Source: Panaeolus papilionaceus (Eukaryota > Basidiomycota > Agaricomycetes > Agaricales). Taken from it: a stretch of 64,000 nucleotides of DNA. Location: the NCBI GenBank assembly GCA_015501605.1, contig JADNRZ010000008.1:1054001-1118000 (forward strand). The letters are read 5' to 3'. The position numbers were made by a program, and so were the translations under genes. A model generated the notes under the pieces. The model did no database searches, was not told where the DNA came from, and saw nothing but the letters and a program-made list of their open reading frames with translations. Of this stretch, positions 12,663 to 26,140 are shown piece after piece. Numbering within the stretch: position 1 is the stretch's first letter; each line of letters starts with the position of its first letter.

Positions 12663-14223
12663 CTACTGGCTCGATTCTGAATCACTTTTGCCACACATCC
12701 AGCTTTCGACTGGAAACACAGATTGATGCAAGTCCGATTCCAAAAGAACAGTAGGGAGCATCACTGTCTCAAACAAAAGTTTAGTTCGTTCCTTTTGATT
12801 GAGCTTCATCAGCCCAAGGGCAACTGTAGCGACGACGCATTGCGCCAATGGTAACTTTGGGTATCGTAGCTCTTCGGTTTCCTCCGAATCGAAGAAGGCA
12901 TCGTTCATATGTCCAGGATCGAATAGTGAGCCGGCCGGAATGGTAAAGATGCGCAGGAAGGTTGAAGGTACTTGATCGATAGACAGCCGTATGTCTTGTG
13001 CAAGCTTCACAATATGGTCGAGCTTTTTCTCGATGGTGCTCGAGACCCCTCCCTTGAACCACCGCCAATTGCCAACTCGGAAGATTTTCCTCCAATTAGC
13101 AAGCACACTGTCGCCATCCCAGTTATCTGACCATGTGGCCAACGCAGCTGTGATGTTTGCTCGGGTCGTGGTTCGCCATAGATGCAGATCATCACAGTTT
13201 TCTAAATAATATGATCGTCAAATGTGATTTTGTGAACCTTTCTTGGAGAAAGCACGTACCACTGGTATGCTGCATGTGGATAGTAGCAAATAACCCATCC
13301 AAGAAGGTTGAAACATCAGGATTGGGAACCCATTCATCGATGATGTTGTAACAAAGACCAGTTAAGTGGACCTGCAAAACAGCACGTACAAGAAAGGCCT
13401 TTGGCTCCTCCAGGCCTTTCGACGTTGCCTTCCTACCCTCCTTAGCGAGCATCTTGGCAAGTGGTAATCCAACCGTTCGTTCGGCGAAATCAAAGAATTT
13501 ATCCAGATCTTCTTTCGACAGTTCATGAGGCGATTCATGTAGAACTGTTAGGCTAACCGATTCAGCGACCTGGAATATCCGTTCGTTGAGCTCTTTCACT
13601 TTTCGTTCGAGGTCCCGCAGTCGTACTGAAGTCGAGGGTTCCTTTACTACCCCAGACGTATTGACGGCCGGCTGTGGAGGGCTGTGATCCAGAAGCTCTT
13701 GTTTTACTTTCAAGTCCTTCAAATCTTGTCTGAGCGCGTCGTTGGCGTACATCAGTTTCTTTGTGTGTTTTTTTAATTGATGGTTCTGTTCACGCAGGCG
13801 GAGTATCTCTAGCCAGTGAATGTCCAATTGTTCTGTACGGCGCTTCAGATCCGCTTGCAGTCTCACAACCTCCTCTGCTGCGGACATCTTGCGACTGGAT
13901 GATGGATGTAGGAGAGGAATGATCCTCTGATAAAGGAAGTTGGGTCCTCGATTGCCAGGGTAAGCGTTCGTTGGGCCGATAGTGTCGTCTGGGTCAATAG
14001 ACACTGCCAATGCTGGTGCTTCCTCGTTCTTTGTAGGAGTGCTTCTGCTTATGTACATATTAGCACACCAGCCTTCGGTCTGCACTATTTCTGACCTGAG
14101 GGCATCTACTTCTGCGTTTGGAGAGATTTGGACCTCGTCTGAGGATACGCCAGAACGAGGTTCATTGACGGGGTCCGAGACTCTGATTGCTTTGTTCGCG
14201 GTGTTGCCTTCACTGAAGTTCAT
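12663..14223 (-). CDS. coiled-coil/helical family protein, paralogue A
   Basis: Two exons, 14223-13260 and 13201-12663, give 500 residues. The protein has a disordered N-terminus, a heptad-rich coiled coil at roughly residues 115-185 (EEVVRLQADLKRRTEQLDIH), then a helical domain that spans the intron and ends near VVATVALGLMKL. Paralogues B-E in this window share the layout, the phase-1 intron at the same place, and the C-terminal block (GTxGxGLxxV, then LPxVxLES). A is the most diverged: its block reads VVATVALGLM rather than GTTGFGLKKV. The terminal WMCGKS matches the MCGK endings of B and C. No enzymatic motif or membrane segment was seen. Function unknown; coiled coils suggest self-association. 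Confidence 0.75.
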
Positions 14224-15812
14224 CCAATTGGCGGAGTTCGAGCTTGGGCTGGCTGCAGTTTATTACAGAATAGTAGCAAGAGAAAAGGATGACCGCTCAA
14301 TGCATGATGAATACGACATTGCCCTTGCTCGCCGCAATCGGAACGTCAAGAAACTGTCGTGCACATGATTTGGTATGTAAGTCAGGGGTGTATAGCTTCA
14401 TTAATTGCAACCTCTTGACTGCAGTTGTCGATTCTGGTGATGCGCATGTGGGGTGACCGAAGTGAAATGCGAGTGGTGGTAATGGAGTATGAGTTCGTAG
14501 GCTGGGAGAGGTGAGGATGAGCGAAGGTGAGATTAGTGAGAGATGAGCGAAGGCGAAGGCGGAGGTGCACACAATGAAAAGGGTGAGAGACGTAGGTTAA
14601 CCCTAATACTAATCGGTCGGAGAACTAAGAGCTCGCGACGTGATCAAAATATCTATGGGGAAATACTTAGGGCTCATCGTCATGTAACACAAGCATACTA
14701 CTGTACCATTCGGATCAATTCAACTGGGGGGTTGCTGACATACTGAGTGTCTAATTGATCCGAATCGACAGTAGCAGATTGTAGCATATATTTTATTACG
14801 AAAAGCTACAAGTCCGTACATTTAACATTACACTTGTTGGTGAAGGCCGTTGCTTCGCACGGCGGTACGAGTCCTAAAGGTGGCGTCTTGTGAAAACGCA
14901 TGCGTCAAATATGGCAAAACACAAATCCATAAATGTCGTTCCTAAGCGTATAACTACAAAGACTAGAGTTAAAATGGCTCGACAATTACAAAAAAATTTT
15001 GAACCAAGGCCGCCATGATCGAGTAACTTTCGAGGGACAAAAACCGAAAGTATCAAGTACGATTTACACCCCATGGAGACGACGGAATACAGTTAGAGGA
15101 TGGTCAGAAAAGGCTGAATATAGTTGGGGGGGTAGGGAGAAAAGCCAGAATACGGTTGGGAATGGTGGTAGGGGGGGCAAGCAGCCATGTTGAACGTCAA
15201 AATTTTTCAGGAAACCACGAAAAAAAAAGGCAGTCGTGTTGAACAACTGCAAAGATATCAAGAAGATCGATTGCCGTTTAAGGAGATACCACATTGAACA
15301 AACCTGTGATTCTGACAGAATATGCACAGTGTACTACTAATCAGAGTCAGAATGGATAGGAGGAGGGGCGAGAATAATGACAAATTGGACGTTCAACGAA
15401 ACACAGGGGGGGGCAGATCCGTTCAGGCCCCACAAATTAGTGGTGAACCCGACAGCAACAATGGAATTTTCCGCAATATCCTCATAAGAGCGAGGAAGAG
15501 TGGTAAGGGATGCAAAGGCCTGATCATCGAAAGCAAATTCACATTCAGTGGCATTGTAGATGGGGACTACAAGAGGAGGTCGCTTAGAGAGACTAGATCA
15601 CCCAAAATACTTGATGACGTACCTTCCCCTTCGAAGTCGATGACGGGATGTGCCGCTAGGCGGCGTTACATAATGCTTGCTGAATCGTTACTCCTCTAGA
15701 GGGGAACAGGATGTGCCGAAGAATGCTTGCGTAATGCTCGCTGAATCGTTACAAAAACGTACAATAAAACTCGTCCTATAAATAGGACTCGTAATAAGTC
15801 AGCGAGTAGGAT
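14224..15812. other. intergenic between paralogues A and B
   Basis: No supported gene. Short frames on both strands lack motifs. The stretch 15120-15180 is strongly G-rich (runs such as GGGGGGGTAGGG). Confidence 0.4.
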
Positions 15813-17224
15813 TTAAGCCTTCCCACACATTTGGCTGGAGTCGTAATGGACGGGTGCTTCGAGCAACGTCCGACTCAAAACAACCTTGGGCAACAGAAAA
15901 CTACGAAATGTGAAATTTCCTTTGCCACCAGAAGCTCCATCGACAACATGCCTCAAGCCAAGTCCAATGGTACCAGCCACACGCTCAACGTTGGAATTTA
16001 AAGAATCAATGCCGCCTGGATGCAACTCTTGATAGGCCATATCCATAACATCCCCAGAGAACACGGTACCCACAGGGGCACCATCTGTCTGAACATCAAC
16101 CGACACCACCTGCTCCTTCATGGCAATGCGCAGGTCCTCTAGTGCTTTTAATAGGTGTTCCAGGCGACCTCTGACCGCTCGACGCTGTTGCTTGCTGGGA
16201 AGTACCAAAGAAGCGGCTTCAAAAACACACGTCAGTACGGTTATTGCTGCATCTTTGTACCATTTGTCTTGAAAGTTGGGTCTAGTAAGCCTTCTGGCAG
16301 AAGCTCGCCAGCGTCTTGCTGCTTCAGGGTTTTCTATGTTCCAAAAATGAAAACAGTCGATAAGGCAACTCTAGGCTACTGAGGGAAAAATTATCACATA
16401 CTGGTATTATCTTCCTGAACTCGATTGTATAGGTCTTGGAGAAAATCGGTCTGGGTATGAGCCAATACCTTCCGGTCCCAGTAATCGATACACTCGGAAC
16501 AAAAGTTGGCCATGAGCATCTGACAAGCCACCCGAACGACGAAGCTATTGGGCTCAATGTTGGAGCCAAAGCGTCTTTCTTTCGTGAGCATGCTCGTAAT
16601 GGGATCTCCGAGCCATTGGTCAATATAATCGACAGCTACTTGGTTGATTCTAGGTGACTCTTGATGACGAATTGACGTCTCGAATAGTGGCTCCACTGAA
16701 TGAAGGATCTGCTCATTAAACGCTTGCATTTTTGCCACAAGATCGTCAAGCGAAATGCCGTCGGGTATCAATGGCATTGACACCGCCATACACTTGTTAC
16801 CTAAGTAGTGTTGAAAAGCACTGCACGCCGTAACCAGTTGGTTAGTTAGCTTCTCGTTGGACTTGATGAGTTTTGCATTTTCGTGTTCCAAGCGTTGGTT
16901 CTCGTTGATTTGATGCTGTAATGTCGTCTGAGCTTGTGCCAGTTGTTCCTCCAGCTCCTTGACGCGTGAAGACTCCATGTCTGAAGAACTGGAGGCATGC
17001 TGTTGAGAGGTTCTAAGTAGACCAAGTTTCGATTGCCTATCCGTCGCCGTAGGTCTATTCAAGTGGGTACTTGTTTCAGGTCTTGACGAGTTCTGAGTTC
17101 TAGGGCTCTCCTTGACCGGAGTACTCTGCACATCGGAGCCCACGATCATCAAAGCCTCCATCTTTTGCCTGATGTGTTGTAGCTCTTCCATCAGTAAATT
17201 TAAAGAGTTCAGATAATGCCTCAT
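15813..17224 (-). CDS. coiled-coil/helical family protein, paralogue B
   Basis: Two exons, 17224-16402 and 16333-15813, give 447 residues. The N-terminus (NLLMEELQHIRQKMEAL) resembles the relic at 47332-47719. A coiled coil follows (VKELEEQLAQAQTTLQHQIN, about residues 88-140), then a helical domain with SLDDLVAKMQAFNEQILHSV and ANFCSECIDYW. After the intron come ARRWRASARRLTRPNF, VAGTIGLGLRHVVDG and LLPKVVLSRTLLEAP, ending MCGKA. These blocks align best with paralogue C, so B and C form one subfamily although about 28 kb apart. The chosen ATG is the first in the frame; an extra short upstream exon, as in the relics, cannot be excluded. Function unknown. Confidence 0.75.
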
Positions 17225-18125
17225 AAAGATACCATAATCGGTATCATTCGTCGCCAGCGATACAACCCAGCATAATATTACAGCACCCCTTACATGGACA
17301 TTATAAGAGCACCCTCTGGAATATCAGTGTCATCAGGTCGATGTCAGATTGCTCAGGTCTTGTCGTGTCAGGTCAGAATGTTGACCTCTGTTACGTTCCC
17401 ATAATGCTCGACTACTCGTGTCGTCGGTATTGGATAACTTAACTCGTATCATTTAAGCTGCAGGATTTTCCAACCTTCTCACCCGCATAGAGTCTGTATT
17501 GAGGTCTACTAGCCGCAAAGGCATGATGTGTCCCTGTCAGTTGATGATATACCTTTAGGTGTCGGCAATACCTCAAGAGAAGTTTCTCCTGGCATACGAC
17601 ATAGCAGTCGTTTTGACTCGTAAAACCCCGCACCGGCCTTTTAGTTACGTTTCTGTCAACACCATACTGTCGCGACCTGCTACGTAGACAGCATAGCTAC
17701 TGCGTACGGTGGGGTCATACCAGCATGCACCCCGTCTGTGCGCAACCGTCGTAATTGTTTATTCCTGTCGGTTGGTGACAGCCCTTTGCACGCCGACAAT
17801 ACCTCAAGAGGAATTTCTCCAGGCATACGATGTAACAATCATTTCAACTCGGAAAACCCGCATCAGCATGCTATCTGCTTCCCTGTTAACATCACAATTA
17901 CCTATTAGTATACAGACTTTCAGGGCTCACCGCTCACAGGACGCTGATGTTATCATCAAAGTGTTCCGAAATACAACAGGTATACATAATTGATGCATTG
18001 ATGGTTGATCCTCAATGTTCAAACCGGGAGCAATATTCAAGATCAAAAAATGAGATATATTCAAGGGTCCAACACATAATCTACGGTTAAAATACTACTC
18101 GAACTTGAATGAACCTTGGGTGATG
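17225..18125. other. intergenic with diverged tandem duplication
   Basis: No gene supported. Two related blocks are present (see the repeat at 17528-17905). The rest shows nothing recognisable. Confidence 0.45.
17528..17905. repeat. diverged direct repeat, two copies, period about 231 bp
   Basis: Copy 1 (about 17528-17670) and copy 2 (about 17762-17905) share CAATACCTCAAGAG at 17566 and 17797, followed by TTTCTCC-GGCATACGA and an ACTCG-AAAACC block. Many mismatches are C/T or G/A transitions (for example CAGTCGTTTTGACTCG against CAATCATTTCAACTCG). Confidence 0.65.
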
Positions 18126-19661
18126 TTAAATGCGACAAAGGGCCCTCTGAGCAGCCAACCTTTTCCGGGCCTTTCGAGAGTCAGTACTTGCAATGATATG
18201 TCCGGGGAACACCTTCCTGTGATCCAATTCCAAGTCAGAAAAAGTAAGGATGGTGTGAGAAAGTACATACTTATTCCACCACCTCAAGAGCGACGAAGCC
18301 TTCTGGGTGGCCTGTTCACTAGGAGCATCTTCAAAGTAATCGACGATGAAGTTCCATAAGACTCGAAAATTGAAGCCATTGTACGTCTCGGTCCATTGCA
18401 CAGCATCAGTGAGATTGAAAACGAGCTAAAAGAAGATAACCGTCTAAACACCAGTATAACAATGGGACTAGAGAAAATCACATACCATGACAGCCGCATA
18501 AGCAATAGAACGCGGAGTGACGCGGCCGCCCATGTGAAGGATAGTGGAAACATCCGACTTGGTGGCCTTCTTGGATGAGGAGGTTTTAACTTTCTTTCGA
18601 GAGGGCCCATCTTCAGAATCTTCTTGTTCAAACTCCTCCGAAGACGTAGGGGACGTGAAAATGGCGCAATAGGTCTGGAAATTTGGTTAAGCCGAGGTAG
18701 GTAGACAATCACCAACTCTTACTTACCTTGACAAGTAGACGGCTGCGTAAAAATCCCTTCTCCAGTTGGCTGGCATCCCCTCTACCAAACGGATAAAGGC
18801 ACGAGAGAAAGAGGTCATCGGAAATACTGAGAGTTCCGTCTCTGATGCCAGCTCGCGTTCTGCTAAAGTCAATACAAGACAAAATGTGAGGAAAAAGGCC
18901 GACATACGCCTCATCTTGCCAATTGTACTCAATGGGACACAAAAGTTGACTGGTGATGTTGTTGTGTAAACCACGATTTGCCCGGGACTTCATGGAGAAA
19001 GGAACCGTGGTTGTAAAATCTTCATTAAGCCAGCTTGCGAGTTCTTCCTTAATGCGGCGCAAATCATCGCTCCTTGCGTCGTTGGCTCCTTTCTGAAGCT
19101 ATTGAGGCAAGAATTACCATCTTGGTATACTCGGAAGAGGAAGGGGGAGATACCTGGGTGAGTAGCTTGTCGAGGTCCTCGACATCGGCCTGGTCGTCGT
19201 CCAAAAAAGAGCGAAGGCTGGGAACAACTTCTAAAATTAAGTTGTACCCCCAGTATAAACGATCGGCGCTATCGAGCGATGTGTAAATGTCAGCCACTTG
19301 ATAACAAGAGAAAGACGCACTTTAACTCCTCTTCTAGTTCTTCTTCGCTCGTCGCAGCGGTGTCTGAAGGTTCAAGGTCACATCGTCTGTCCGCTTCCAC
19401 GATGAGGTCCTCCAAAGGTTCGAATAGGGCGACCAACCGACGGATGCCCCGCCCCATTGATATGACGGTTCTAAAAAATTCCTAGTCAGTATGCCTTAGG
19501 CCCATAAACGGAGGAGCTCGTTCAACGCACGATTTCTTCTTGAGACACTGGCCTTTAGCGGTCTGAACCTCTTCCTCCAAAGCCGCAATACGACGCTTCA
19601 ATCGGGAAACCGCTTCCTGGTTGGGAGGGGGAGGAGATGGGGAACAACGTGGAGAGGACAT
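18126..19661 (-). CDS. DUF6698 domain protein
   Basis: Seven exons on the minus strand: 19661-19531, 19470-19321, 19268-19154, 19092-18727, 18674-18486, 18425-18271 and 18216-18126, giving 398 residues. It opens with a short Pro-rich segment and a coiled-coil stretch (SRLKRRIAALEEEVQTAKG), then MGRGIRRLVALFEPLEDLIV, KGANDARSDDLRRIKEELA, NRGLHNNITSQLLCPIEYNW, GFLRSRLLVKTYCAIFTSPT, VTPRSIAYAAVMLVFNLTDA and a closing LLRWWNKKVFPG. This order of blocks is the agaricomycete DUF6698 family, which is often multi-copy and has no assigned function. All six introns (52-61 nt) keep frame, so the gene looks intact. The 52-nt intron at 19269-19320 was preferred over a 24-nt alternative. Confidence 0.85.
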
Positions 19662-21680
19662 GGCAGAGAAAGCAGACCTTGCCTTGAGCTGTTGGTGAGG
19701 TTTGTCCTGGTATTTATCAGGTTTTTGGATGAGCCCGGAACGTCGACCTCCGAGTATGCAAAGACCCCCTCCTACGATGACGAGACACTTTTTCAGGGAT
19801 GGCGGGTTGGGTGGGTTGTGGGGGTGTTGTGCTAATACAAAGTCGTCTGAGATCAATGCCAGAACAGTCAGGGAGGCTAGGATGGCTCACGTACGCAAAA
19901 GAGACTATGTCAGTTTTATTCAGGGATAGTGGGTTGGGTAGACGGAGTACGTACCGTTTTCAATTAGTCATTAGCGATGATTGGTTGGTGAAACGTCGAG
20001 GGAGGCTGGGTACCTTTGATAAATGGATTTTGGGATCAGAGAAGCACATATCAGGGATTGAAGTTGTTGTCAGACGAGCAGGCTTTAGCGTTGGCCGAGG
20101 ACAGGTGCACTCGAATTCTGAGTCCTTGCAGCAGGAATGCACTTCTATACCATTGGCCAAACATTCTACACACGAAACGAGTACTGCAACGCCATTGATA
20201 AACGAGCGAACTTTACATATACATTACGACTACGACTGGGCTTCAGAGCTGGGAGCTTGGGGTCCTTGACTAGTATTGGTTGGGGATTGTATAATTGTCA
20301 CCGTCGAATTGAAGATCATAATTTTGAATACTGAGAACAGAGTAAGAAATTGAGAAAGAATAAAAGACATATGGACTTGACGCACCTGTAGACTCCTGTT
20401 GAATGGGCGAGGATGGCCGTCTCGTTTCTCCCGAGGCGTTTCGCTCCTGCCCCCCACGTCCTCGCTCCTGCCCCCCACGTCCTCCAGTTCTTCGCTCCTC
20501 TCCCTGCTCTGGACAACGCCGCCCTGAGCCGACATCTGATGCTGCTGCACCTGTACAACTTGAATTTTGTACCGTGCCGTGAGTCGTCCGAGGCACTGGC
20601 GAGCATCCTGGATTGACACTCGGCGTTTGAACACGAGTTTTGGGTAGCTGCACTGCTGAAAAATGGATCAGACGAGCTCTATATGGGCAAGATAATAATG
20701 CTCACCAAGCATTACAAAAATCAGAAGTAATACGATACTCATTTAGAGGATACACACCAGGAGGGAGATCGTTGATAGAAAGTCGGTTCGGGGATGGACC
20801 GACCAAATAGAGTTGTCCCGATATGGATATGATCCTTGCAACCCTGAGTACCTCCCACCTCCAATAGCCTATGACCCGAATCTAAACGATGCATGATGCA
20901 GGCGACCTCCAACTTGAAATTTAAAGAACGTGGACTAAATATTTTTAATTGTGAAGCTGGGTGTGATGAACGAGGGCGAAGTGAATTTATCGGTTTCGTT
21001 GGGATCAGAGGATATCTTGCTTGTCAGCCCATCGAGTTCTGGCGCGAGCTCAACACCGGCGTTGATGTCAGTACAATACCGATCAGGGAAGCGCCTTTGG
21101 GTTGCTAGTGGAGAGTAACGGTGCAAAGGTGATTCGTTTCAAGCTCGAGCGTCTTCAGGCATGATTTAGAGTTTATAGAAATGACAACTGTTTAAAGCGG
21201 AGTAAAAAGGGCGTCTGGTAAGCTGCTTAACACCATAGAAACATATATATATATAATGGAGTGACCTTGGGCAATGATAAGTGTTATGGCGATGAATGTT
21301 GTATTGCTGGCACTATGAGGATTCTCAACATAAATTTGAGGTTTTGCTCTCACTTGGAGAGGCTACCTACAGAATAATGACTTTTAACACCATCTCCAAT
21401 TGAGCGTGAAAAACTTGTAGAGGTGAAGAAGCAACATTGTCACAGGACCTCAGCTTGAAGCCAACAGGTCCGAGTCGATTTTTTCGAGTCTGTTCAAGTT
21501 GAAGGGTAAAGACGTGTCACTTGTGCATTCCAATGGAAAGTATAAGTTACATAAGCAATTCTCGCTTTGGCTTTTCGGGAATTTTTTTTTACGATGAGGA
21601 CCCTGATTGGTATGCGTTTATTGAGTAAATTTAAACATCTATAATTAGAGAGAATCTGCTGCTTCGAGCAGACTCGGAGC
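19662..21680. other. intergenic with short tandem repeat
   Basis: No gene supported; the overlapping frames near 20230-20653 are GC-rich and encode low-complexity Gly/Arg strings. A 21-base unit (CGCTCCTGCCCCCCACGTCCT) is repeated twice in tandem at about 20444-20485. Confidence 0.4.
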
Positions 21681-24600
21681 TCACAAATCCATACTAATAT
21701 CCGAGTCAGGAATTGCAACAACACTAAGCTCTCTTTCAACCGTCATATTCTCGTCCTCCGATTCGGAGTCCCTCCTCATCGCCCTATTCAGCTCCTCCAA
21801 AAATGTGCCAACAGCACCCTCGCTCATGCCAAGAGACATGAAGTACTGGTGCGGAAAATGAAGAGCATTTACGGCGTATATAATACCTCGTTCATGAAGA
21901 CGGTCCTGATATTGAAAAAAATTTGATCGAGGGTACTTGGTGTCGAGCGCATCGAGAACTGTTTCGAGGAGAAGGGCTTCGGTCTCGTAACCGGAATTGT
22001 AGGTCAATTCCTGTCCAACTATGCCGCCGTATATCATCCGAGTAGAATAAGGGTTCGACCAATTGAAGCAGTCGGGTGGGACTGTGCCAGTAGGGTCGGC
22101 GAGACCATCATACTTTTGAGAGAATGTTAGAAATCAACAACAAAGAGAAATTTATATATAAAAATAAAGCACCATTCTCTTTCCCCACATATGGAGCTCA
22201 TGCACTCCCAAACCCTGGTGGTCCTCTCTGGTCTCCGTCCCCGGTTTAATGTAACACCAACGATGAGGATGGTTGGCACACCGAAGCCGTTGTTCGAGGA
22301 GTAACATCTGTGGTCGATAAGCAAGACCGTGATAATTCTAAGTTTAATACCACAGGTCATGGTCAGGACCAACCACACAGCGATCCAAAGATACAAGACT
22401 TACTAGATGCACCATGACTAGTGGATTGACCCTGGATTGTTGACCTCTCATCTGAAGCCTCAGAACTTCTTGGATGGCATTTTCGAGTTGCGCTTGTGTT
22501 CGAAGCGCTCAAGGGGGGAGTATTTGATTGTCGTCGACAGTCTTCCAACCAAACTCAGTCACAACGGGATGAATTTTCATCTCGGCACACAGCATGCCCA
22601 CAAATTCGCCCAGCTTGATATCAGTAGGCACATAAATGTCCTTATGACCGTTGTCCAAGTCGAGGGGGATGCGGACGCAAACCTCTAGAAATAAAGAAGG
22701 AGGTTGATCAGATCAAGATCAGAATTCGAGAATATGACGATATCAACCTTGTCGAAAATTCGGGTTCCGTTGAACTTGACGCACAGAAGCAGAGCGGCGG
22801 GCAGAGACAGTGCGTGCAGAGACAGTGCGGCGAGCAGAGGCAGAGCGAGACTTGCAAGTGGGATTATGAACAGGCGCTGAACCATGAATGGGAACAGCAC
22901 CAGAGCTGAGGATTGGGCGTGGTCGTAGGATCATAGGCAAAATTAATGGACAAAATTAAGAACAGAAGAGAGGGCTTTGACGACTTGGACTGCGGTAAAG
23001 GTTCTACTAAATATGCAATCCGAGAGGCCCTACCTTCCCTGACAGTGAATGATAAGTTCAGACCCCATATGGGCAACTTGAATAGTTGAATCCAGGAGGT
23101 CCTGCTGTCCCTGACAGTGAACGACACATTCGGCTAGTTTGCACATTAGTATGACTCTGGATCAGGGTCGACAGGATGAAACTCAGGCGGTCACATCGAG
23201 ATTTTCACGCCGTCGACAGGTAGAAGCCGCAAACCGTTTAACATTCCAATTAAAAAGAAAGAAAAAAAGGTAGTAAGATGTAATATCCGTTTAAAATACT
23301 CCAACCATTGTGTTGCAGGTTACCACACCCCCGGGCCTCTGATGTCTAATCATCGGTTGAGACTCGAACTTGACCTCTGAGCTCCTCGAAACGCCTAAGA
23401 AATCATGTTTACATCCCTGCACCTGGGTCATAGTTGCTGCGATTCCAGTTGTTGTCGCTGAGAGGTCGCGAATTGGGGAGGTGGTGATCACCCCTGAGGA
23501 AGGCCTCCAAGTCGGACTCTGAGACCTGCGGCCAGGAGCTAGCATTTCCAAATTGGCGCTCATGCTCCTGACTTGATGTTGTAGCGATGATGGAAGGATT
23601 ATTGTAAAGACTTGAACCTTGGCCCATCGCGTCCGGGATGGGTTGACCATAACTGGCAGCAGATCTTTGGAATGGTTCCAAGGGAGGCATGGTCGTGGTC
23701 ATTGGGGCCGTCGGCATGCCATGCTGTATAGGAGCGGCATCATAACGATACCAGTCACCTGCAAGTCGTGGCTCTGAGTCAGGCCGAATATTTAAGCTAG
23801 ATAAAAACGCCTGAGTCGTGTTGTGATCGAGCTGACTCGGAGGGTACAGCATTATCACATCACGAGCATGGTCCAAGGCGTCGAATACTCTGGAGTGAGT
23901 GCTTGCAACACTCAGGTCACTAGGAGGAGCCATGTGGTGGTGTGTGACTTAAAGATATTGAATCAGACTCGGAGAGTTCAATAGATATGTAAACTCACCA
24001 CCAGCACGGGGAATCGCGGTCAAGGGGATCGGATGGGTTCCATAACTTGAAGTGCTAGCTTGATAAGTCATCTGGGTGAGGTAGCTTGCAGCAAGCTGGG
24101 TTTGGGCCATAGTAGTAGTGGTTTGGGTCATCGGCAAAGCCTCGGTTTGCTGTGAGGTAGGATCGTGACGGTCACGCTGAACCGACGAGGTGGGTACCTG
24201 TTCCGACAAAAGATAAGTATTTGGAGCAAGTCCAGCGAGGCCTGTACAAGTGATAGTTGTGAAAGTGAGTAATCACTCAAAGTGAGAAATTGTATTAAGT
24301 AATTACGGTTGATATCATTCTGAGCTTCCTGCCTGCGAACGGTTTTCAATGGGATGTGGGCAGGCCGCGGCGCTTTCGATGGTGCCACAAGCTGAGGATG
24401 AACATAGGTAGGCTGGAGGTTTGACTTGGACGGGGGCATAGAAATGCCACTGAGAGGACCAATTAAATTCATCAGACGGGCATGGATTTCGGGTAAGACG
24501 GGGCCTGTGCACACTGCTGTGGTTCGACTCAGTGGTCCGGACTCGGACTCGGAAGTGTCAGGTACGTCTGGGATGATAGGTTGGCCCTGACTACCGTCCC

Positions 24601-25505
24601 ATCCAAATCCTAGTGAGTAATGACGACAAGGGTAATCAAAGCGACTGCTGGACTCACAAAAAGAATGATGCGCGGGCCATATGACCCGCAGCGTCTGCCA
24701 ACAGGAGAGCGCCGATATCGCTATATATTTCATCAAATAGCTCGGCATGCGTTTTAACTGCATCTGAACTATTATCGAGGCCTTTCACATAATCCTCAAC
24801 GTCAGCTGTAAATTTTGCGATCTGATAAGATATACACTCTCGAATCTAGATTTGGAGCGTTGGATCACGTCTGAATATCTCGAAGCCCATGAGACTCACC
24901 AACACAAGTGCTAGAGTCATTATGCTGCGTGGGTAGCGGCTCCTCCAAAGGTGGTATGGCAATGGCCCGTCAATCGGAAATGGAGGCGCAGACGGATCGG
25001 CTTGATCCGAGTCATGATTTGGGTTTGGTTGCTGGAAGAGATTTTGGTGCATGGTGCAGAAGTCGAGGATGTCTTGATTAGAAATACCGTTTTTCCTTAG
25101 GGTTGCGTCCCATATTTTCATCGACGTTCGCATTCTCCCAATAAGGTCCATCAGGAAAACGACCTTCCAGAGAGTGTGTCTTTGGAAAGTCTTTGGAGGA
25201 CAATGGGACTTTGGAAAGTCTCTGGAGGACAATGGAACTTCAGAAAGATGTCAAAGTTATCATAGGACTCTCAATGTCTCTGGACATACTCTGGGTAGCT
25301 TTGAGAACATTCTGGGTGGCTTTGAATTCACAGAATTATTTTATTTTATATCACTCCATTCACATTATTCTAAAAATCATATCTTTCTATAACCACTGTG
25401 GTGTAAGTGGACAATGGCCAAAAGCCAAAAGGTCGGAATGTGGGAAAATGGACTTATGCATTTCAAGGAAATCAATTATAGTCATATATTCAAAAATGGA
25501 GCTTG

Positions 25506-26040
25506 CACTGCATATCAGACCATGATATATATATCAAAATGACCGTAAAAATAAGGGCTATTCAATGGATATTTTTAAAGAAAATAATAGTGATTATATA
25601 ATTATGTATTTCCATGTTTTTCTTCTGGATGGACAGTACATATGCGTTTCTGACCGCAGATACTCAGAATAAATTACCAATTTAAATACTAATGGAAAGC
25701 CCTCATTTTCAGCGTCATTTTGATATATAAATCATGTCTAAGCGTTTAGTGTAAAGGGTAGTAATAAATTTATTCTGCAGAACAGCATTTTCAGTTGCAC
25801 CTCTTACACTGGACGTAAAATTATGAGTTATATATCAAAATAAAGCTAAAAATGAGTAGATTCTAGATATATTTACAGCGCTCCTGTGCGCGCTTTTATC
25901 CTCCCAAAATAGCAGCCATAGTGTTTTGTGAAGCCACATTTTGCAATATCTGGGCCGATAAAATGACCGCACATAAGCGCTCTAAATTGAATCGAATTCT
26001 ACTCATTTTTGGCTTTATTTTGATATATAAATCATAATTT
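25506..26040. repeat. ATATATCAAAAT-type internal repeats of the TIR element
   Basis: Related AT-rich strings occur in both orientations: TATATATCAAAATGACC near 25530, TTTTGATATATAAATCAT near 25718, TATATATCAAAATAAAGC near 25830 and TTTTGATATATAAATCAT near 26017. They may be arms of nested inverted repeats. Confidence 0.5.
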
Positions 26041-26140
26041 TAGGTGCAGTGCAAGCGTCACAATTAAATAAATGAGCTTGAGAGCAGATTTCTGAAAGTG
26101 TCTAAGTCCCATTTCCCACGCTCCGGCTGAAACATCGGAG

